64,000 nucleotides of DNA, from assembly GCF_008365275.1 (NCBI RefSeq), contig NZ_CP043504.1, positions 434,001-498,000 of the forward strand. The letters run 5' to 3'. The notes under the pieces are model-generated. The model saw only the letters and a list, made by a program, of their open reading frames with translations. It was not told the DNA's origin and searched no databases. Shown in pieces: positions 17,077 through 25,817 of this stretch. Numbering within the stretch: position 1 is the stretch's first letter; each line of letters opens with the position of its first letter. This stretch comes from Protaetiibacter larvae. GTDB taxonomy: Bacteria > Actinomycetota > Actinomycetes > Actinomycetales > Microbacteriaceae. A program made the translations under genes and the position numbers.

Positions 17077-17821
17077 ACGGCTGCTCCGGCTGGTCGGTCG
17101 CGACCACCTCGGCGGGCGACAGCACGATCGGCTGCATGCTGCTCGTGCTGGGGTTGTCGATGAACGCGCCCGTGACGCTCACCCAGCTGTCGGTCGCGTA
17201 CTCCCCCTGCCAGCCGGGAAGGTAGACGGGCACCCCTACCGGCTGGGCGTCCACCGCGCAGCAGGTGATGACGAAGCGCGTGACGTAGAAGACGTTGTCG
17301 GGGTCGTCGGCATCCGGGGTGACGAAACCCACGAGCGTCGGGGTCTTGCCCGCGAGGTAGTCGTCGCCGACACCCTGGCGCAGCAGCCCCGCCCAGTCCT
17401 TCACCGTTAAGGCGCTGTCGTCGCCGCCGACGAGCTGCACGTTCGTGCTCGCGGTCGAGCCGTTGAGGTCGCGCTGCTCGACCGTCGAGCTCGTGAGGGT
17501 CGCGGGCGGCAGCACGAGCAGGGCGACCGCCGTCAGGGCGATGAGCACGGCGCTCGCGGCCACCTGCCACCCGGCCGCCCGGGTCGGCCCGTGCTCGTGG
17601 CCGTCGTAGCCGTCGTCGTCGCTCGCCGCCGTCGGCAGGAGGGCGAACGCCGCGAGCACCACGACCGCGGCGATCCCCGCCATGATCACCGTGAAGACGA
17701 AGTAGCGGGGATGGATGTAGAGGCCCAGTCGGCCGGTGAGGGCCAGCCCCGCGATCGCGACGATGCCGACGAGGCTCAGCATCAGACCCCGCCAGTGGGT
17801 GAGGAAGCGCCTAGCCGACAA
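17066..17821 (-). CDS. TIGR03943/DUF1980-family putative permease subunit
   Basis: 251 residues with an N-terminal pair of helices, a His/Asp-rich cytoplasmic loop (DDDGYDGHEHG), a third helix and a C-terminal extracytoplasmic domain carrying the family motif RFVITCCAVDAQPVGV. These proteins are always found with a DUF318 permease, which is the upstream gene here (11-nt overlap). The Bacillus pair YcgQ/YcgR belongs to the zinc-responsive Zur regulon, so a metal-related role is possible, but the transported species is unknown. Confidence 0.85.
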   Translation of the reverse strand: MSARRFLTHWRGLMLSLVGIVAIAGLALTGRLGLYIHPRYFVFTVIMAGIAAVVVLAAFALLPTAASDDDGYDGHEHGPTRAAGWQVAASAVLIALTAVALLVLPPATLTSSTVEQRDLNGSTASTNVQLVGGDDSALTVKDWAGLLRQGVGDDYLAGKTPTLVGFVTPDADDPDNVFYVTRFVITCCAVDAQPVGVPVYLPGWQGEYATDSWVSVTGAFIDNPSTSSMQPIVLSPAEVVATDQPEQPYVY

Positions 17822-18812
17822 GGTTCACCCCGAATCCGAGGATCAGGCAGGCGAGCCCCACGATCGCGGTCAGCCGCACGAGCGTCGCCGTCGTGAAGGT
17901 CGTGCGCAACAGGGCGAGCATCTTGACGTCCACCATCGCCCCGAAGGTGAGGAAGGCGACGATGCCGCCCGGCATGAACGTCGAGCCGAACGACAGGATG
18001 AAGAAGGCGTCGACGTTCGAGCAGATCGCGATCACGAAGGCGAGCGCCATGAGCGCGAGCACCGACCAGATCGGGTTCGAGCCGAGCGCCAGCAGCACAT
18101 CCCGCGGAACCCCCACCTGGATGGCACCCGCGATGGCCGAGCCGATCACGAGGGCGGGCAGCATGGTGCTCGTCTCCTCGGCGAACCCGGTCACACTGCG
18201 GCGCAGGCGCCGGCCCTGCAGGGGGTGGTCGTGGTGCGCCCGGCAGCTCGCCTCGAAGCGGGGGGTGAGCAGCTCGTGCTGTCGCGGGTGCCTGCTGAAC
18301 AGCCAGCCGACCAGGTTGGCGATGAGGAAGCCGCCCACGACCCGGCCGACGAGGATGCCGTGATCCCATCCGAAGGCCTGCAACGTCGTCACGATCGTCA
18401 CCGGGTTCAGGATCGGTGCCGCCAGCAGGAAGGTCAGCGACTCCGACACGGTGAGTCCGCGGATGATGAGCGCGCGGGCGAGCGGCACGTTGCCGCACTC
18501 GCACACCGGCAGCAGCACCCCCAGCAGCGACATCGCGGCCCGGCGCAGCACGGGGCGCCGCGGGAGCAGGCGGTCGAACAGGCTCGCCGGCACCCAGACC
18601 TGCACGAGGATCGACAGCAGCACCCCGAGGAAGACGAACGGCAGCGACTCCACGAGCACGCTGATCGACAGGGTGAAGAAGTCGCGCACGGCGTTCGGCA
18701 GGCCGCCGCCCACGGCATCCGGGGTCAGCAGGTGCACGGCCACGAGGGCGAGCAGGATCAGCACCCCGGCGACGACGCCCGCGGAGGTGCGTCGTGCTGC
18801 CCGGGTCTGCAT
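17811..18812 (-). CDS. DUF318/ArsP-like permease
   Basis: 333-residue polytopic membrane protein. Two internally related motifs, LLPVCECGNVPLARAL and AICSNVDAFFILSFGSTF, mark the PF03773 permease family. The His-rich cytoplasmic loop SCRAHHDHP between the halves could bind metal. It is paired with the downstream DUF1980 protein, and the two probably form one membrane complex. The start ATG at 18812 follows TAGCCT (18819-18824) at leaderless spacing. Confidence 0.88.
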   Translation of the reverse strand: MQTRAARRTSAGVVAGVLILLALVAVHLLTPDAVGGGLPNAVRDFFTLSISVLVESLPFVFLGVLLSILVQVWVPASLFDRLLPRRPVLRRAAMSLLGVLLPVCECGNVPLARALIIRGLTVSESLTFLLAAPILNPVTIVTTLQAFGWDHGILVGRVVGGFLIANLVGWLFSRHPRQHELLTPRFEASCRAHHDHPLQGRRLRRSVTGFAEETSTMLPALVIGSAIAGAIQVGVPRDVLLALGSNPIWSVLALMALAFVIAICSNVDAFFILSFGSTFMPGGIVAFLTFGAMVDVKMLALLRTTFTTATLVRLTAIVGLACLILGFGVNLVG

Positions 18813-18818
18813 GCTGTC

Positions 18819-18824
18819 AGGCTA
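18819..18824 (-). promoter_or_regulatory. -10 box of the leaderless permease-pair promoter
   Basis: On the minus strand TAGCCT is followed by GACAGC and the ATG of the DUF318 permease gene, the same 6-nt spacing seen at many starts in this window. Confidence 0.5.
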
Positions 18825-18859
18825 CGTCGCGTCCGCCGGATGAACCGCGGCGTGGGGGG

Positions 18860-19699
18860 CTAGTCGCGCCAGCTGTGCGCGGGCGCGTAGCCGAGCACCT
18901 CGCGGGCGTGATCGATCGACAGCAGCGTCTCGTACTCGCCGAGCTCGCGGCGCAGCTCGACGCCCGGGAAGAACTCCGCGAGCAGCGACGCGCTCGAGCG
19001 CTCCATGACGGTGTCGGCGGCGGCGATCACGAAGCGGTCGAAGCCGGGCGCGGCCTTCTGCAGCGCGAGGTCGACGGCCTGGGCGGCATCCCGGGCGTCG
19101 ATGTAGCCCCACAGGTTCCACCTACGGCTCGCGGGATCCGTCTGGAACGCCGCGAAGCCGGGGTAGTCGTCCGGCACCATGACGTTCGAGAACCGCAGCG
19201 CCGTAATGCTGAGCTCGGGATCCCAGCGCACCACCTTGCGGGCCAGCTCCTCCTCGAGGTGCTTGGTGAGCGAGTAGGTGCTCTCGGGGCGGGTGTCGTA
19301 CTGCTCGTCGACGGGCGCGTAGGGCGGCGGGGTCTCGAAGGGCAGGCCGAGCACGGTCTCACTGGACGCCGTCACGATGCGGCGGATGCCCGCGCGGCGG
19401 GCCGCCTGGATGACGTGGAAGGTCGCGAGCATGTTGTTCTGGAAGGTCGCGATGTCGGTCTCGAGGCCGGGCGCCGGGATCGCGCCCAGGTGCACGACGC
19501 CGTCGAGGCCTCGGTGGCGCTCGTCGATCGCGGAGAGCGCGTCGACGACGGCGCCATAGTCGGTGAGGTCGAGCCGGGTGAAGCCGTCGCGGCGCGGGCC
19601 CGCGATGTCGAGGGCGACCACCTCGTGGCCGCGGGAGCGCAGCTCGCGCTCGACGACGGTTCCGAGCTTGCCGTTGGCTCCGGTGAGGGCGATGCGCAT
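18860..19699 (-). CDS. NAD(P)-dependent epimerase/dehydratase (extended SDR)
   Basis: 279 residues. The Rossmann glycine motif TGANGKLG lies at residues 6-13, LDLTDYGAVVDAL follows, and the catalytic YSLTK (YxxxK) comes after TASSETVLGLP. The family acts on nucleotide sugars, uronates or similar sugar acids; the exact substrate cannot be told. The ATG at 19699 is behind GACACT-GGAGCC, which is either a leaderless promoter or a close GGAG site. A longer in-frame start at 19762 would run into the palindromic repeat and is unlikely. Confidence 0.85.
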   Translation of the reverse strand: MRIALTGANGKLGTVVERELRSRGHEVVALDIAGPRRDGFTRLDLTDYGAVVDALSAIDERHRGLDGVVHLGAIPAPGLETDIATFQNNMLATFHVIQAARRAGIRRIVTASSETVLGLPFETPPPYAPVDEQYDTRPESTYSLTKHLEEELARKVVRWDPELSITALRFSNVMVPDDYPGFAAFQTDPASRRWNLWGYIDARDAAQAVDLALQKAAPGFDRFVIAAADTVMERSSASLLAEFFPGVELRRELGEYETLLSIDHAREVLGYAPAHSWRD

Positions 19700-19732
19700 G
19701 GCTCCAGTGTCGCGCACGCGCGGGGGTCCGCG

Positions 19733-19772
19733 GATCTCGATACACCGGCCTGCGGCCGGCACTCGATCAGCG
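19733..19772. repeat. palindromic element A, copy 1
   Basis: Begins GATCTCGATACACCG, has a GGCC-TGC-GGCC inner stem and ends CGGCACTCGATCAGCG. The same flanks recur at 21344, 47241 and 57597 with different inner stems of matching complementarity, meaning that the hairpin is conserved rather than its sequence. Confidence 0.75.
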
Positions 19773-19800
19773 GAGGCCGTGCGCGGTGCGCTGCCCAGGC

Positions 19801-19839
19801 GGTCGAGGAGCGCCGCCGCAGGCGACGCGTCTCGAGACC
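19801..19839. repeat. palindromic element B, copy 1
   Basis: Begins GGTCGAGGAGCG, has a CCGCC/GGCG-type inner stem and ends GACGCGTCTCGAGACC. It recurs at 57753-57797. It lies 28 nt after an A element here, and likewise follows an A element at the second site. Confidence 0.7.
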
Positions 19840-19918
19840 AACCCGCTCGGGACTCAGCCGCGTCCTCTCCCGTCCCCTCCCTGTGGATACGACTTCTCCG
19901 CCAGCATCCGCCGCACTC

Positions 19919-19947
19919 TAGAACATACGTTCGACACTTGAGACAAT
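19919..19947 (+). promoter_or_regulatory. LexA-type SOS box and leaderless promoter of the HNH gene
   Basis: TAGAAC-ATAC-GTTCGA (19919-19934) matches the actinobacterial SOS box TCGAAC-N4-GTTCGA except for one or two bases in the left arm. The -10 GACAAT (19942-19947) lies 6 nt before the ATG, and the -35 position (17-nt spacing) falls on the left arm of the box, where LexA would block it. Confidence 0.7.
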
Positions 19948-19953
19948 GGTCGC

Positions 19954-21348
19954 ATGTCCTCGATCGCCGCCACCCTCGCCACCATCGGCGACACGACCGC
20001 GCCTCTGGTGCTGCCGACGGTGAGCGCCCTGCGCGACGACGAACTGCTCGACGGGCAGCGCCTCGTGGCCGAGGTGCGCCGCCGGCTCGACGCGGTGGCC
20101 GCCGCGGTGGCGGGCGAGATCGCGCACCGCTCGCGCCGCTCGCTGGGTCACGATGGTCTCGCCGCCCGGCGGGGGCAGCGTTCGGCGGAGGGTCTGATCT
20201 CGCAGCTGACGGGTGGTTCGACCCGTGAGGCGCGCACCCTTGTGAAGGCGGCCGAGCTGCTGCCGGTCGAGACCCCCCGCCCCGATGTTCCCCCGGTGGC
20301 CCGCTGGCTGACGGTGATCGGTGACGCGGTGTCGCGAGCGGTCATCTCGGTCGAGGCCGCCGAGGTGATCCGCACCCGCCTCGAGCAGGTCGGCGGGGAC
20401 CAGGACGACGCAACGCGGCTCGAAGCGCTCGCGACTGCCGCGCAGACCCTCGTGGTCGAAGCCGAGGCGCTCACCCTGGAACAGCTCGCGGTCAGGGCGG
20501 GTCGGCTGCGCGACGAGCTCGATCTCGCCGGCATCGCGGCACGTGAGGAGCAGTTGCGCGACAAGCGGTTCCTGCGGGTGTCGACGCAGCTGGATGGGAT
20601 GACGCGGATCAGCGGCATGTTGGATCCGGAGTCGGCTGCGATCGTGGTGCCGATCCTGGACGCGGCGACGTCACCTCGGCGAGGCGGGCCGCGGTTCATG
20701 GATCCGGACGCGGTGCGACGGGCGGACGATCTGGTTCGTGACGCGCGCACGACAGAGCAGCTGACTTTGGACACCCTGGTCGAGTTGGTGCGGATCGGCG
20801 CCCGGGTCGACGACGGAAAGCTGCTCGGCGACCGGAAGCCGGCCGTGCGGATCCTGGTCACGCAGGCTGACCTGGATGCGCCCCGCGGCGAGGACGGAAC
20901 GCGTGCGGGTGTCGCGTTCTTCGAGGGCCAGGACGCCGCGGTTTCGGTTCAGACGGCGGAGCGGTTCATCTGCGCCTCGGGTGCGGTCCCCATCCTCTTC
21001 GACGGCGACGGGCGGGTGCTGAACCTGGGTCGCGAGCAGCGGCTGTTCACCGAGAAGCAGCGCACGACCCTTGCTGCCCGGGACGGTGGGTGTCTGATGT
21101 GCGACAGGCCGCCCGCGTGGACGGAAGCGCATCACATCGATCATTGGGACGAACACGGCGGCCGCACCGATGTCGACGACGGGGTGCTGTTGTGCCGGTT
21201 CTGCCACCTGAAGGTGCACAACAGCGGCTGGCGCATCACCCGCACCGGCGGCGACTACTTCCTCGTCCATCCCGACGACGACGGGATCCTCCGACGCACA
21301 CCGCTGCCGTCCCGCAGCCCGGCGCTCCACCGCCTGCGCGCAGGCTGA
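19954..21348 (+). CDS. DUF222 / HNH endonuclease (13E12-repeat type)
   Basis: 464 residues. The long N-terminal helical DUF222 domain (about 20-330) is followed by an HNH nuclease module with two zinc-type Cys pairs: CLMC, then EAHHIDHW (catalytic His), DDGVLLCRFCHLKVH (Asn-equivalent and His). These genes occur in many copies in actinobacterial genomes; several M. tuberculosis 13E12 genes are known to be SOS-induced. Here a LexA-type box covers the promoter. The gene is bracketed by palindromic elements, and its TGA stop (21346-21348) lies within element A copy 2. Its role is unsettled: DNA repair, a selfish element and defence have all been considered. Confidence 0.9.
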   Translation: MSSIAATLATIGDTTAPLVLPTVSALRDDELLDGQRLVAEVRRRLDAVAAAVAGEIAHRSRRSLGHDGLAARRGQRSAEGLISQLTGGSTREARTLVKAAELLPVETPRPDVPPVARWLTVIGDAVSRAVISVEAAEVIRTRLEQVGGDQDDATRLEALATAAQTLVVEAEALTLEQLAVRAGRLRDELDLAGIAAREEQLRDKRFLRVSTQLDGMTRISGMLDPESAAIVVPILDAATSPRRGGPRFMDPDAVRRADDLVRDARTTEQLTLDTLVELVRIGARVDDGKLLGDRKPAVRILVTQADLDAPRGEDGTRAGVAFFEGQDAAVSVQTAERFICASGAVPILFDGDGRVLNLGREQRLFTEKQRTTLAARDGGCLMCDRPPAWTEAHHIDHWDEHGGRTDVDDGVLLCRFCHLKVHNSGWRITRTGGDYFLVHPDDDGILRRTPLPSRSPALHRLRAG

Positions 21349-21389
21349 TCTCGATACACCGCGGCAACGCCGCCGCACTCGATCGGCGG
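21344..21389. repeat. palindromic element A, copy 2
   Basis: Begins GCTGATCTCGATACACCG, has a GCGGC-AAC-GCCGC inner stem and ends CACTCGATCGGCGG. It supplies the stop codon of the HNH gene. Confidence 0.72.
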
Positions 21390-21407
21390 GGTGGTGCGGC
21401 CCTACCC

Positions 21408-21446
21408 GTTGGTTGAGTAGCCGCGCAACGGCGTACCGAAACCAAC
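21408..21446. repeat. palindromic element of a third type next to element A
   Basis: GTTGGTT at the left end and AACCAAC at the right end form a 7-bp inverted repeat around an inner GCCG-CGCAA-CGGC stem. It resembles element B in size and in its position after an A element, but its sequence differs. Confidence 0.55.
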
Positions 21447-21466
21447 CCCCGCAGACTCGCGCCGCG

Positions 21467-22405
21467 CTACCCCCGGGACTCCGACACGAGCGACAGCAGC
21501 GGGTGGTCGACACCGAGCCCCGCGAGCGCCGCCGCACCGTCGAGGCCCGTGCCGTGCGGCGCCTCGAAACGCACCTCGCCGAGCTCCGCCCGCAGCAGCT
21601 CCTCGAAGGCGCGGCGGATGAGTGCAGAGCGGAACACCCCGCCGATCGCACTCACGAGCGGCACCTCGGGCGCACCCGCATCGGCGACTCGGCGCAGGCC
21701 CGTCGCGACCGAGTGCGCCAGCTCGGCCGCAGCCGCCCGGCAGATCGCCTCGGCCACCGCATCCGCATCGGCCAGCTCCGCCACCGCCCGGGCGAACGAC
21801 GCCACCACGCTCACCCGCGCCGGATCGCTCTGCAACTGCACGTAGGCGTCCTCGAGCGCGGGCCAACGCTCCTGCACCACCGCGGTCAGCGCGGTCGCCG
21901 GGCCGCGCCCGTCGTACGCCCGCATGACCGCGTCGAGCGCCTCTCGCCCGATCCAGTAGCCACTTCCCGCGTCGCCCATGATGTAGCCCCAGCCGTCGAC
22001 GCGCGCCACGTGCGAGCGCCCCACCGCGAGCGTCACCACGCCCGTGCCGGACGCCACGACCGCGCCGCGCGCATCGCCGAGGGTCCCCAGGAACGAGCTC
22101 ACCGAGTCATGGGCGAGCAGCACGCGCTCGGGAGCGAGGTCGCCCAGCAGCACCCGCCACGCCTCGGGGTCGTCCTCGGCGCTCGTGAGCCCCGAGACTC
22201 CGGCCGCGATCGACGACACCGGGACACCGGGCCCGCCGAGCGCCGCACGCGCCACCTCGGCGAGCTGCGGCAGCAGCGGCACGTCGGTGCGCACCCCCGG
22301 GAAGGTCTGCTCGGTACTCGCACCATCCGCCTCGGTGACCCGCACCTTGATGCCGGTCTGACCCGCATCCAACGCGAGAGAGCGCGTCCCCGTGGCGTCC
22401 GTCAT
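21467..22405 (-). CDS. BadF/BadG-family sugar kinase (N-acetylglucosamine-kinase-like)
   Basis: 312 residues with the ASKHA fold. Phosphate-1 LALDAGQTGIKVRV, a second motif ASGTGVVTLAVG and GDAGSGYWIGREALDAVMRA match the BadF/BcrAD family branch that includes GlcNAc and MurNAc kinases. It is the last gene of the mannoside operon and overlaps the GH113-like gene by ATGA. If the pathway processes Man-beta-GlcNAc, the kinase would phosphorylate the released GlcNAc (inference); mannose or glucosamine are alternatives. Confidence 0.82.
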   Translation of the reverse strand: MTDATGTRSLALDAGQTGIKVRVTEADGASTEQTFPGVRTDVPLLPQLAEVARAALGGPGVPVSSIAAGVSGLTSAEDDPEAWRVLLGDLAPERVLLAHDSVSSFLGTLGDARGAVVASGTGVVTLAVGRSHVARVDGWGYIMGDAGSGYWIGREALDAVMRAYDGRGPATALTAVVQERWPALEDAYVQLQSDPARVSVVASFARAVAELADADAVAEAICRAAAAELAHSVATGLRRVADAGAPEVPLVSAIGGVFRSALIRRAFEELLRAELGEVRFEAPHGTGLDGAAALAGLGVDHPLLSLVSESRG

Positions 22406-23370
22406 CCCGTGCCTTCCCCGTGCCAGTCGCGATACTGCGCGGCCATGAACGCACCCGCCGGTTTGCCGTAGGGGCAGTAGTCGGTGTTGCTCGCCGCAGC
22501 CTGCTCAGGGTACAACCGCGCGGGCCAGTCCCAGAGCATGAGGCCGCGCACCCAGGGTCGGGCGCGCACCGCGCCGAACATCGCCCGGTAGTACCGCAAC
22601 TGCTCCTCGCCCGAGGGCTCGCCCGCGAGGGTCCAGTCGTTGGGGAGCTCGGGCGAGCCGAGCCGCGACGGGCATCCGGCCTCCATGAAGAAGAACGGCT
22701 TACCGGATGCCTCGACCACCCGCTCGACGCGGTCGAGCTGCTCCTCCCAGCCGTCGACCGGGTAGTACCCGCTCGACGAGATCACGTCGACGGCGTCCCA
22801 CCAGGTCACATGGTCTTCCTGGTACTTGTCGCAGTTGTACGTGACGACTCCGGAATACTCCGCGCGCACCTCGGCGATGAGAGAACGCCAGTGCGCCTCC
22901 TGCCCGTCGGCACGCACCATCTCGCAGCCGATGCAGAGCATCGCGCAGCCCTCCGCCTCGGCGATCCGAGCGGCGTGCAGGATGAAGCGACGGTAGGAGG
23001 CGAACCACTGGGTCCACGTCGGCTCGCCCGGCACATCCCAGTCGAAGAAGCCGATGTGCGCCCGCCAGGTGCCGTCGGCCACATTCACGACCGGCTTCAG
23101 GCAGACCTTCATCCCGAGGACGTGCGCCTCGCGGATCGCCCAGACGAGCTCGTCATCGGTCACGGTGGGCTCGGCCTCGAAGGGGATCTCGGTCGAGAAG
23201 GCCCTCTCCTGCAGAGCGGCAAAGGCCAGCGCGGTCCAGGTGACGCCGTGCTCGGCCATCCGCGCCATCGAGGCGGAGGCCTCCGGCGTTGCCCAGGTGC
23301 CCCGCGTGCCCACCCAGCCCCAGGTCATGCCGCAGACGGGATGCCGCAGCAGCTCGCGTGCGTCGGTCAC
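22402..23370 (-). CDS. GH113-like glycoside hydrolase (clan GH-A)
   Basis: 322 residues and a TIM-barrel layout. Starts with CGMTWGWVG; the likely acid/base Glu is in LCIGCEMV (about residue 148) and the nucleophile in FFFMEAGCPS (about 228), the spacing known from the GH113 mannanase AaManA. There is no signal peptide, so it acts on imported oligosaccharides. GH113 members are beta-mannanases or beta-mannosidases; similar proteins are often labelled 1,4-beta-xylanase. It starts at GTG 23370 with a GTGA overlap with the beta-mannosidase. Confidence 0.7.
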   Translation of the reverse strand: MTDARELLRHPVCGMTWGWVGTRGTWATPEASASMARMAEHGVTWTALAFAALQERAFSTEIPFEAEPTVTDDELVWAIREAHVLGMKVCLKPVVNVADGTWRAHIGFFDWDVPGEPTWTQWFASYRRFILHAARIAEAEGCAMLCIGCEMVRADGQEAHWRSLIAEVRAEYSGVVTYNCDKYQEDHVTWWDAVDVISSSGYYPVDGWEEQLDRVERVVEASGKPFFFMEAGCPSRLGSPELPNDWTLAGEPSGEEQLRYYRAMFGAVRARPWVRGLMLWDWPARLYPEQAAASNTDYCPYGKPAGAFMAAQYRDWHGEGTG

Positions 23371-25817
23371 CGGGCCACCAGCTGGTTGCCTGAACGCAGC
23401 ACTCGGGGGTCGGCGAACGCTGCAGCGTTGAACACCCGCGCCAGCCCGGCCACCCGGAACACCACCGACTCTCCGGGGAGCAAGGTGACGAGACCGCGAT
23501 CGATTGTCGCCGCCGGGTCGAGCTTGTCGACCAGCAGGGTCACGTCGCGCGCGAGCGTGGCGGCGGTGACGGTGACCTCGTAGCCGTCATCGACCGCCGT
23601 CGCCTCCACCTCGAGCAGCGCCTCGTCGAGGGCGCTGTCGCGCGGCTCGGTGAAGAACCACCACCCGCGCACGCTCCCCAACTCGGCCGTCAAGAGCTCG
23701 GATGCCGCATCCCGCGCCATCGCGACCTCGACCGGGATCGGCACCGTGACGGCGGCTCGCGCCGCGACCGACACAGGCACGGTCGCCGCCGCGAGCTCAT
23801 CCCCCCCGAAATCGCGGCGCGCGAACACGAGCTCGCCCACCCACTCCTCGTCCGCGTCGTTGCCGAGTACGGCGACGAGCCCCCCCTCGCGCGGCTGCAC
23901 CGTCACGACGCGCGGCGCGAAGGCGTTCGCGAGCGCGAAGAACAGCGGCTTCTCGCGCTCGTCGCCGTCGATCGCCGCCCACGAGGTGACCGGCCAGCAG
24001 TCGTTGAGCTGCCACACGATCGCGCCCGAGGTGTGCGGGGCGTGCGAGCGGAAGTGGTCGAGCGCGGCCGAGACCGCGTTCGCCTGGTTGAGCTGCATGG
24101 CCCAGTGCCAGGCGTCCATGTCGTCCGGCACCCGGTAGTGCGGCACGAGCCCCACCGAGAGCTTCTGGTTGCCCTCGATCGCCTTCTGGTGCCCGATCAT
24201 GCCCGGCGACTCCGGCGTCAGCGGGTCGTCGCTGAGCGCCCGGGTGAGGGTCGACCAGACGGGCGGCCCCTGCCACCCGAACTCGGCGACGAACCGCGGG
24301 GTGTGCTCGCGGTAACTCGCCCAGTCGCGCCGGTTCCATTGCTCCCACAGGTGCGTCGAGCCCGAGCTCTCGTCGTTCGGATGCCGTCCGTCGTCGGGGC
24401 TGAACGGGCTGCCGGGTGTGTACGGGACGTGCGGTGCGAGCTCGGCGATGACCGCCGGGAACAGCTCGTGGTAGTAGTACGCGCCCCAGCTGCGCCCCTC
24501 GAGCCGACGCTTCCAGTCCCAGTCCTCGAAGCCCCAGAGGTTCTCGTTGTTGCCGGTGAACAGGGCGAGGGATGCGTGATGGGCGAGCCGCACCACGTTG
24601 TCGTGCGCCTCCGCGGCGACCTCGGAGCGCAGCGGCTCCTCCTCCGGGTAGGCGGCGCACGCGAACAGGAAGTCCTGCCAGCTGAGCAGCCCCAGCTCGT
24701 CGCACAGCTCGTAGAAGTCGTCGGACTCGTAGATGCCGCCGCCCCAGACCCGCACCAGGTTGAGGTTCGCCGCCACCGCCTGCCGCAGCCGACGCTCGTA
24801 GCGGGCGCGGTCGATGCGGGACGGGAGCGCGTCGTCGGGGATCCAGTTGGCGCCCTTCACCCACACCGGGCGATCGTTGACGATCAGCTGGAAGGGGTGG
24901 CCGGCGGCATCCGGTGCGGTGTCCCAGCGCAGCGTGCGGAACCCGACCCGCCGACTCGTCCCGTCGAGCGGACCGTGCGGACCGTACAAGCGCACGGCGA
25001 CGTCGTACAGCGGCTGCGACCCGTAGCCGACCGGCCACCAGCGCTCGACGGACGGCAGCTCCACCCGCACCTCGGCCGAGCGCTCGCCCGCCGGGAGCCC
25101 GACGCGCGCGGACGCCCCGGCCGCCTCGAGTTCGAGCTCGAGCCCGGTATCCGAGGCGCGATCCACCTCCACCGACGCCGTCACGACCCCGCCGTCGCCC
25201 TCGGGCGCGGCGTGCACCCGCACCTCGGCGAGCCGCGCGGTCGACCACGCTTCGAGCCGCACGGCCCGCCAGATGCCGCTCGTGTACGTCGCGATGCCCC
25301 AATCCCAGCCGAAGCTGCACGCCGACTTGCGGATGGCGTCGTACGGCATCGGGTACGGGCGCGGCCGCACGCCGAGCGCGAGGCTCTGCGCGTTCGCGTA
25401 CCGCACGGGGCTGCGGAAGGCGACGACGAGCTCGCTGCCTCCCGGACGGATGCGCCCCGTCACGTCGAGGCGGTAGCGGCGGTGCTGGTTGGCGACCTCG
25501 GCGAGCAGCTCCCCGTCGAGCGTGATGCTCGCGACCGTGTCGAGCCCGTCGAAGGCGAGCTCGAGCCGCTCGGCGGCGAACTCCGCCTCGCTCGGGACGA
25601 GCCGGGTGCGGTAGCTCCAGTCGACGAGCCCGATCCAGGCGAGCTTCGCCTCGTTGTCGTCGAGGTACGGGTCGGGGATGAGACCCGCATCCAGCAGCGC
25701 CTGGTGCACGACGCCCGGCACCACCGCGGGCACCTCGGCATCCGCGATCCCCGCGGGAGCGGGTCCCCCGGCGGCGCGCACCGTCCATCCCTCGTGCAGC
25801 TCACGCGTCCGGATCAC
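23367..25817 (-). CDS. GH2 beta-mannosidase
   Basis: 816 residues with the GH2 multi-domain layout: an N-terminal jelly-roll (ELHEGWTVRA, PDPYLDDNEAKLAWIG), an Ig-like domain, then the TIM barrel. The acid/base Glu is in FTGNNENLWGFEDW (about 422) and the nucleophile in FVAEFGWQGPP (about 509). CACSFGWDWG-like sequence and the WVKGANWIPDD motif are typical of beta-mannosidases. It is intracellular (no signal peptide) and removes non-reducing beta-mannose from Man-beta-1,4-Man or Man-beta-1,4-GlcNAc. The GTG start at 25817 is coupled to the upstream permease by GTGA. Confidence 0.93.
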   Translation of the reverse strand: MIRTRELHEGWTVRAAGGPAPAGIADAEVPAVVPGVVHQALLDAGLIPDPYLDDNEAKLAWIGLVDWSYRTRLVPSEAEFAAERLELAFDGLDTVASITLDGELLAEVANQHRRYRLDVTGRIRPGGSELVVAFRSPVRYANAQSLALGVRPRPYPMPYDAIRKSACSFGWDWGIATYTSGIWRAVRLEAWSTARLAEVRVHAAPEGDGGVVTASVEVDRASDTGLELELEAAGASARVGLPAGERSAEVRVELPSVERWWPVGYGSQPLYDVAVRLYGPHGPLDGTSRRVGFRTLRWDTAPDAAGHPFQLIVNDRPVWVKGANWIPDDALPSRIDRARYERRLRQAVAANLNLVRVWGGGIYESDDFYELCDELGLLSWQDFLFACAAYPEEEPLRSEVAAEAHDNVVRLAHHASLALFTGNNENLWGFEDWDWKRRLEGRSWGAYYYHELFPAVIAELAPHVPYTPGSPFSPDDGRHPNDESSGSTHLWEQWNRRDWASYREHTPRFVAEFGWQGPPVWSTLTRALSDDPLTPESPGMIGHQKAIEGNQKLSVGLVPHYRVPDDMDAWHWAMQLNQANAVSAALDHFRSHAPHTSGAIVWQLNDCWPVTSWAAIDGDEREKPLFFALANAFAPRVVTVQPREGGLVAVLGNDADEEWVGELVFARRDFGGDELAAATVPVSVAARAAVTVPIPVEVAMARDAASELLTAELGSVRGWWFFTEPRDSALDEALLEVEATAVDDGYEVTVTAATLARDVTLLVDKLDPAATIDRGLVTLLPGESVVFRVAGLARVFNAAAFADPRVLRSGNQLVAR

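Noticed and set aside
19954-21348. Homing endonuclease or insertion sequence interpretation of the HNH gene
   Set aside because: No intron, intein or transposase, and no exact terminal repeats; the DUF222-HNH domain order is that of the 13E12 family. The flanking palindromes are not target-site duplications.
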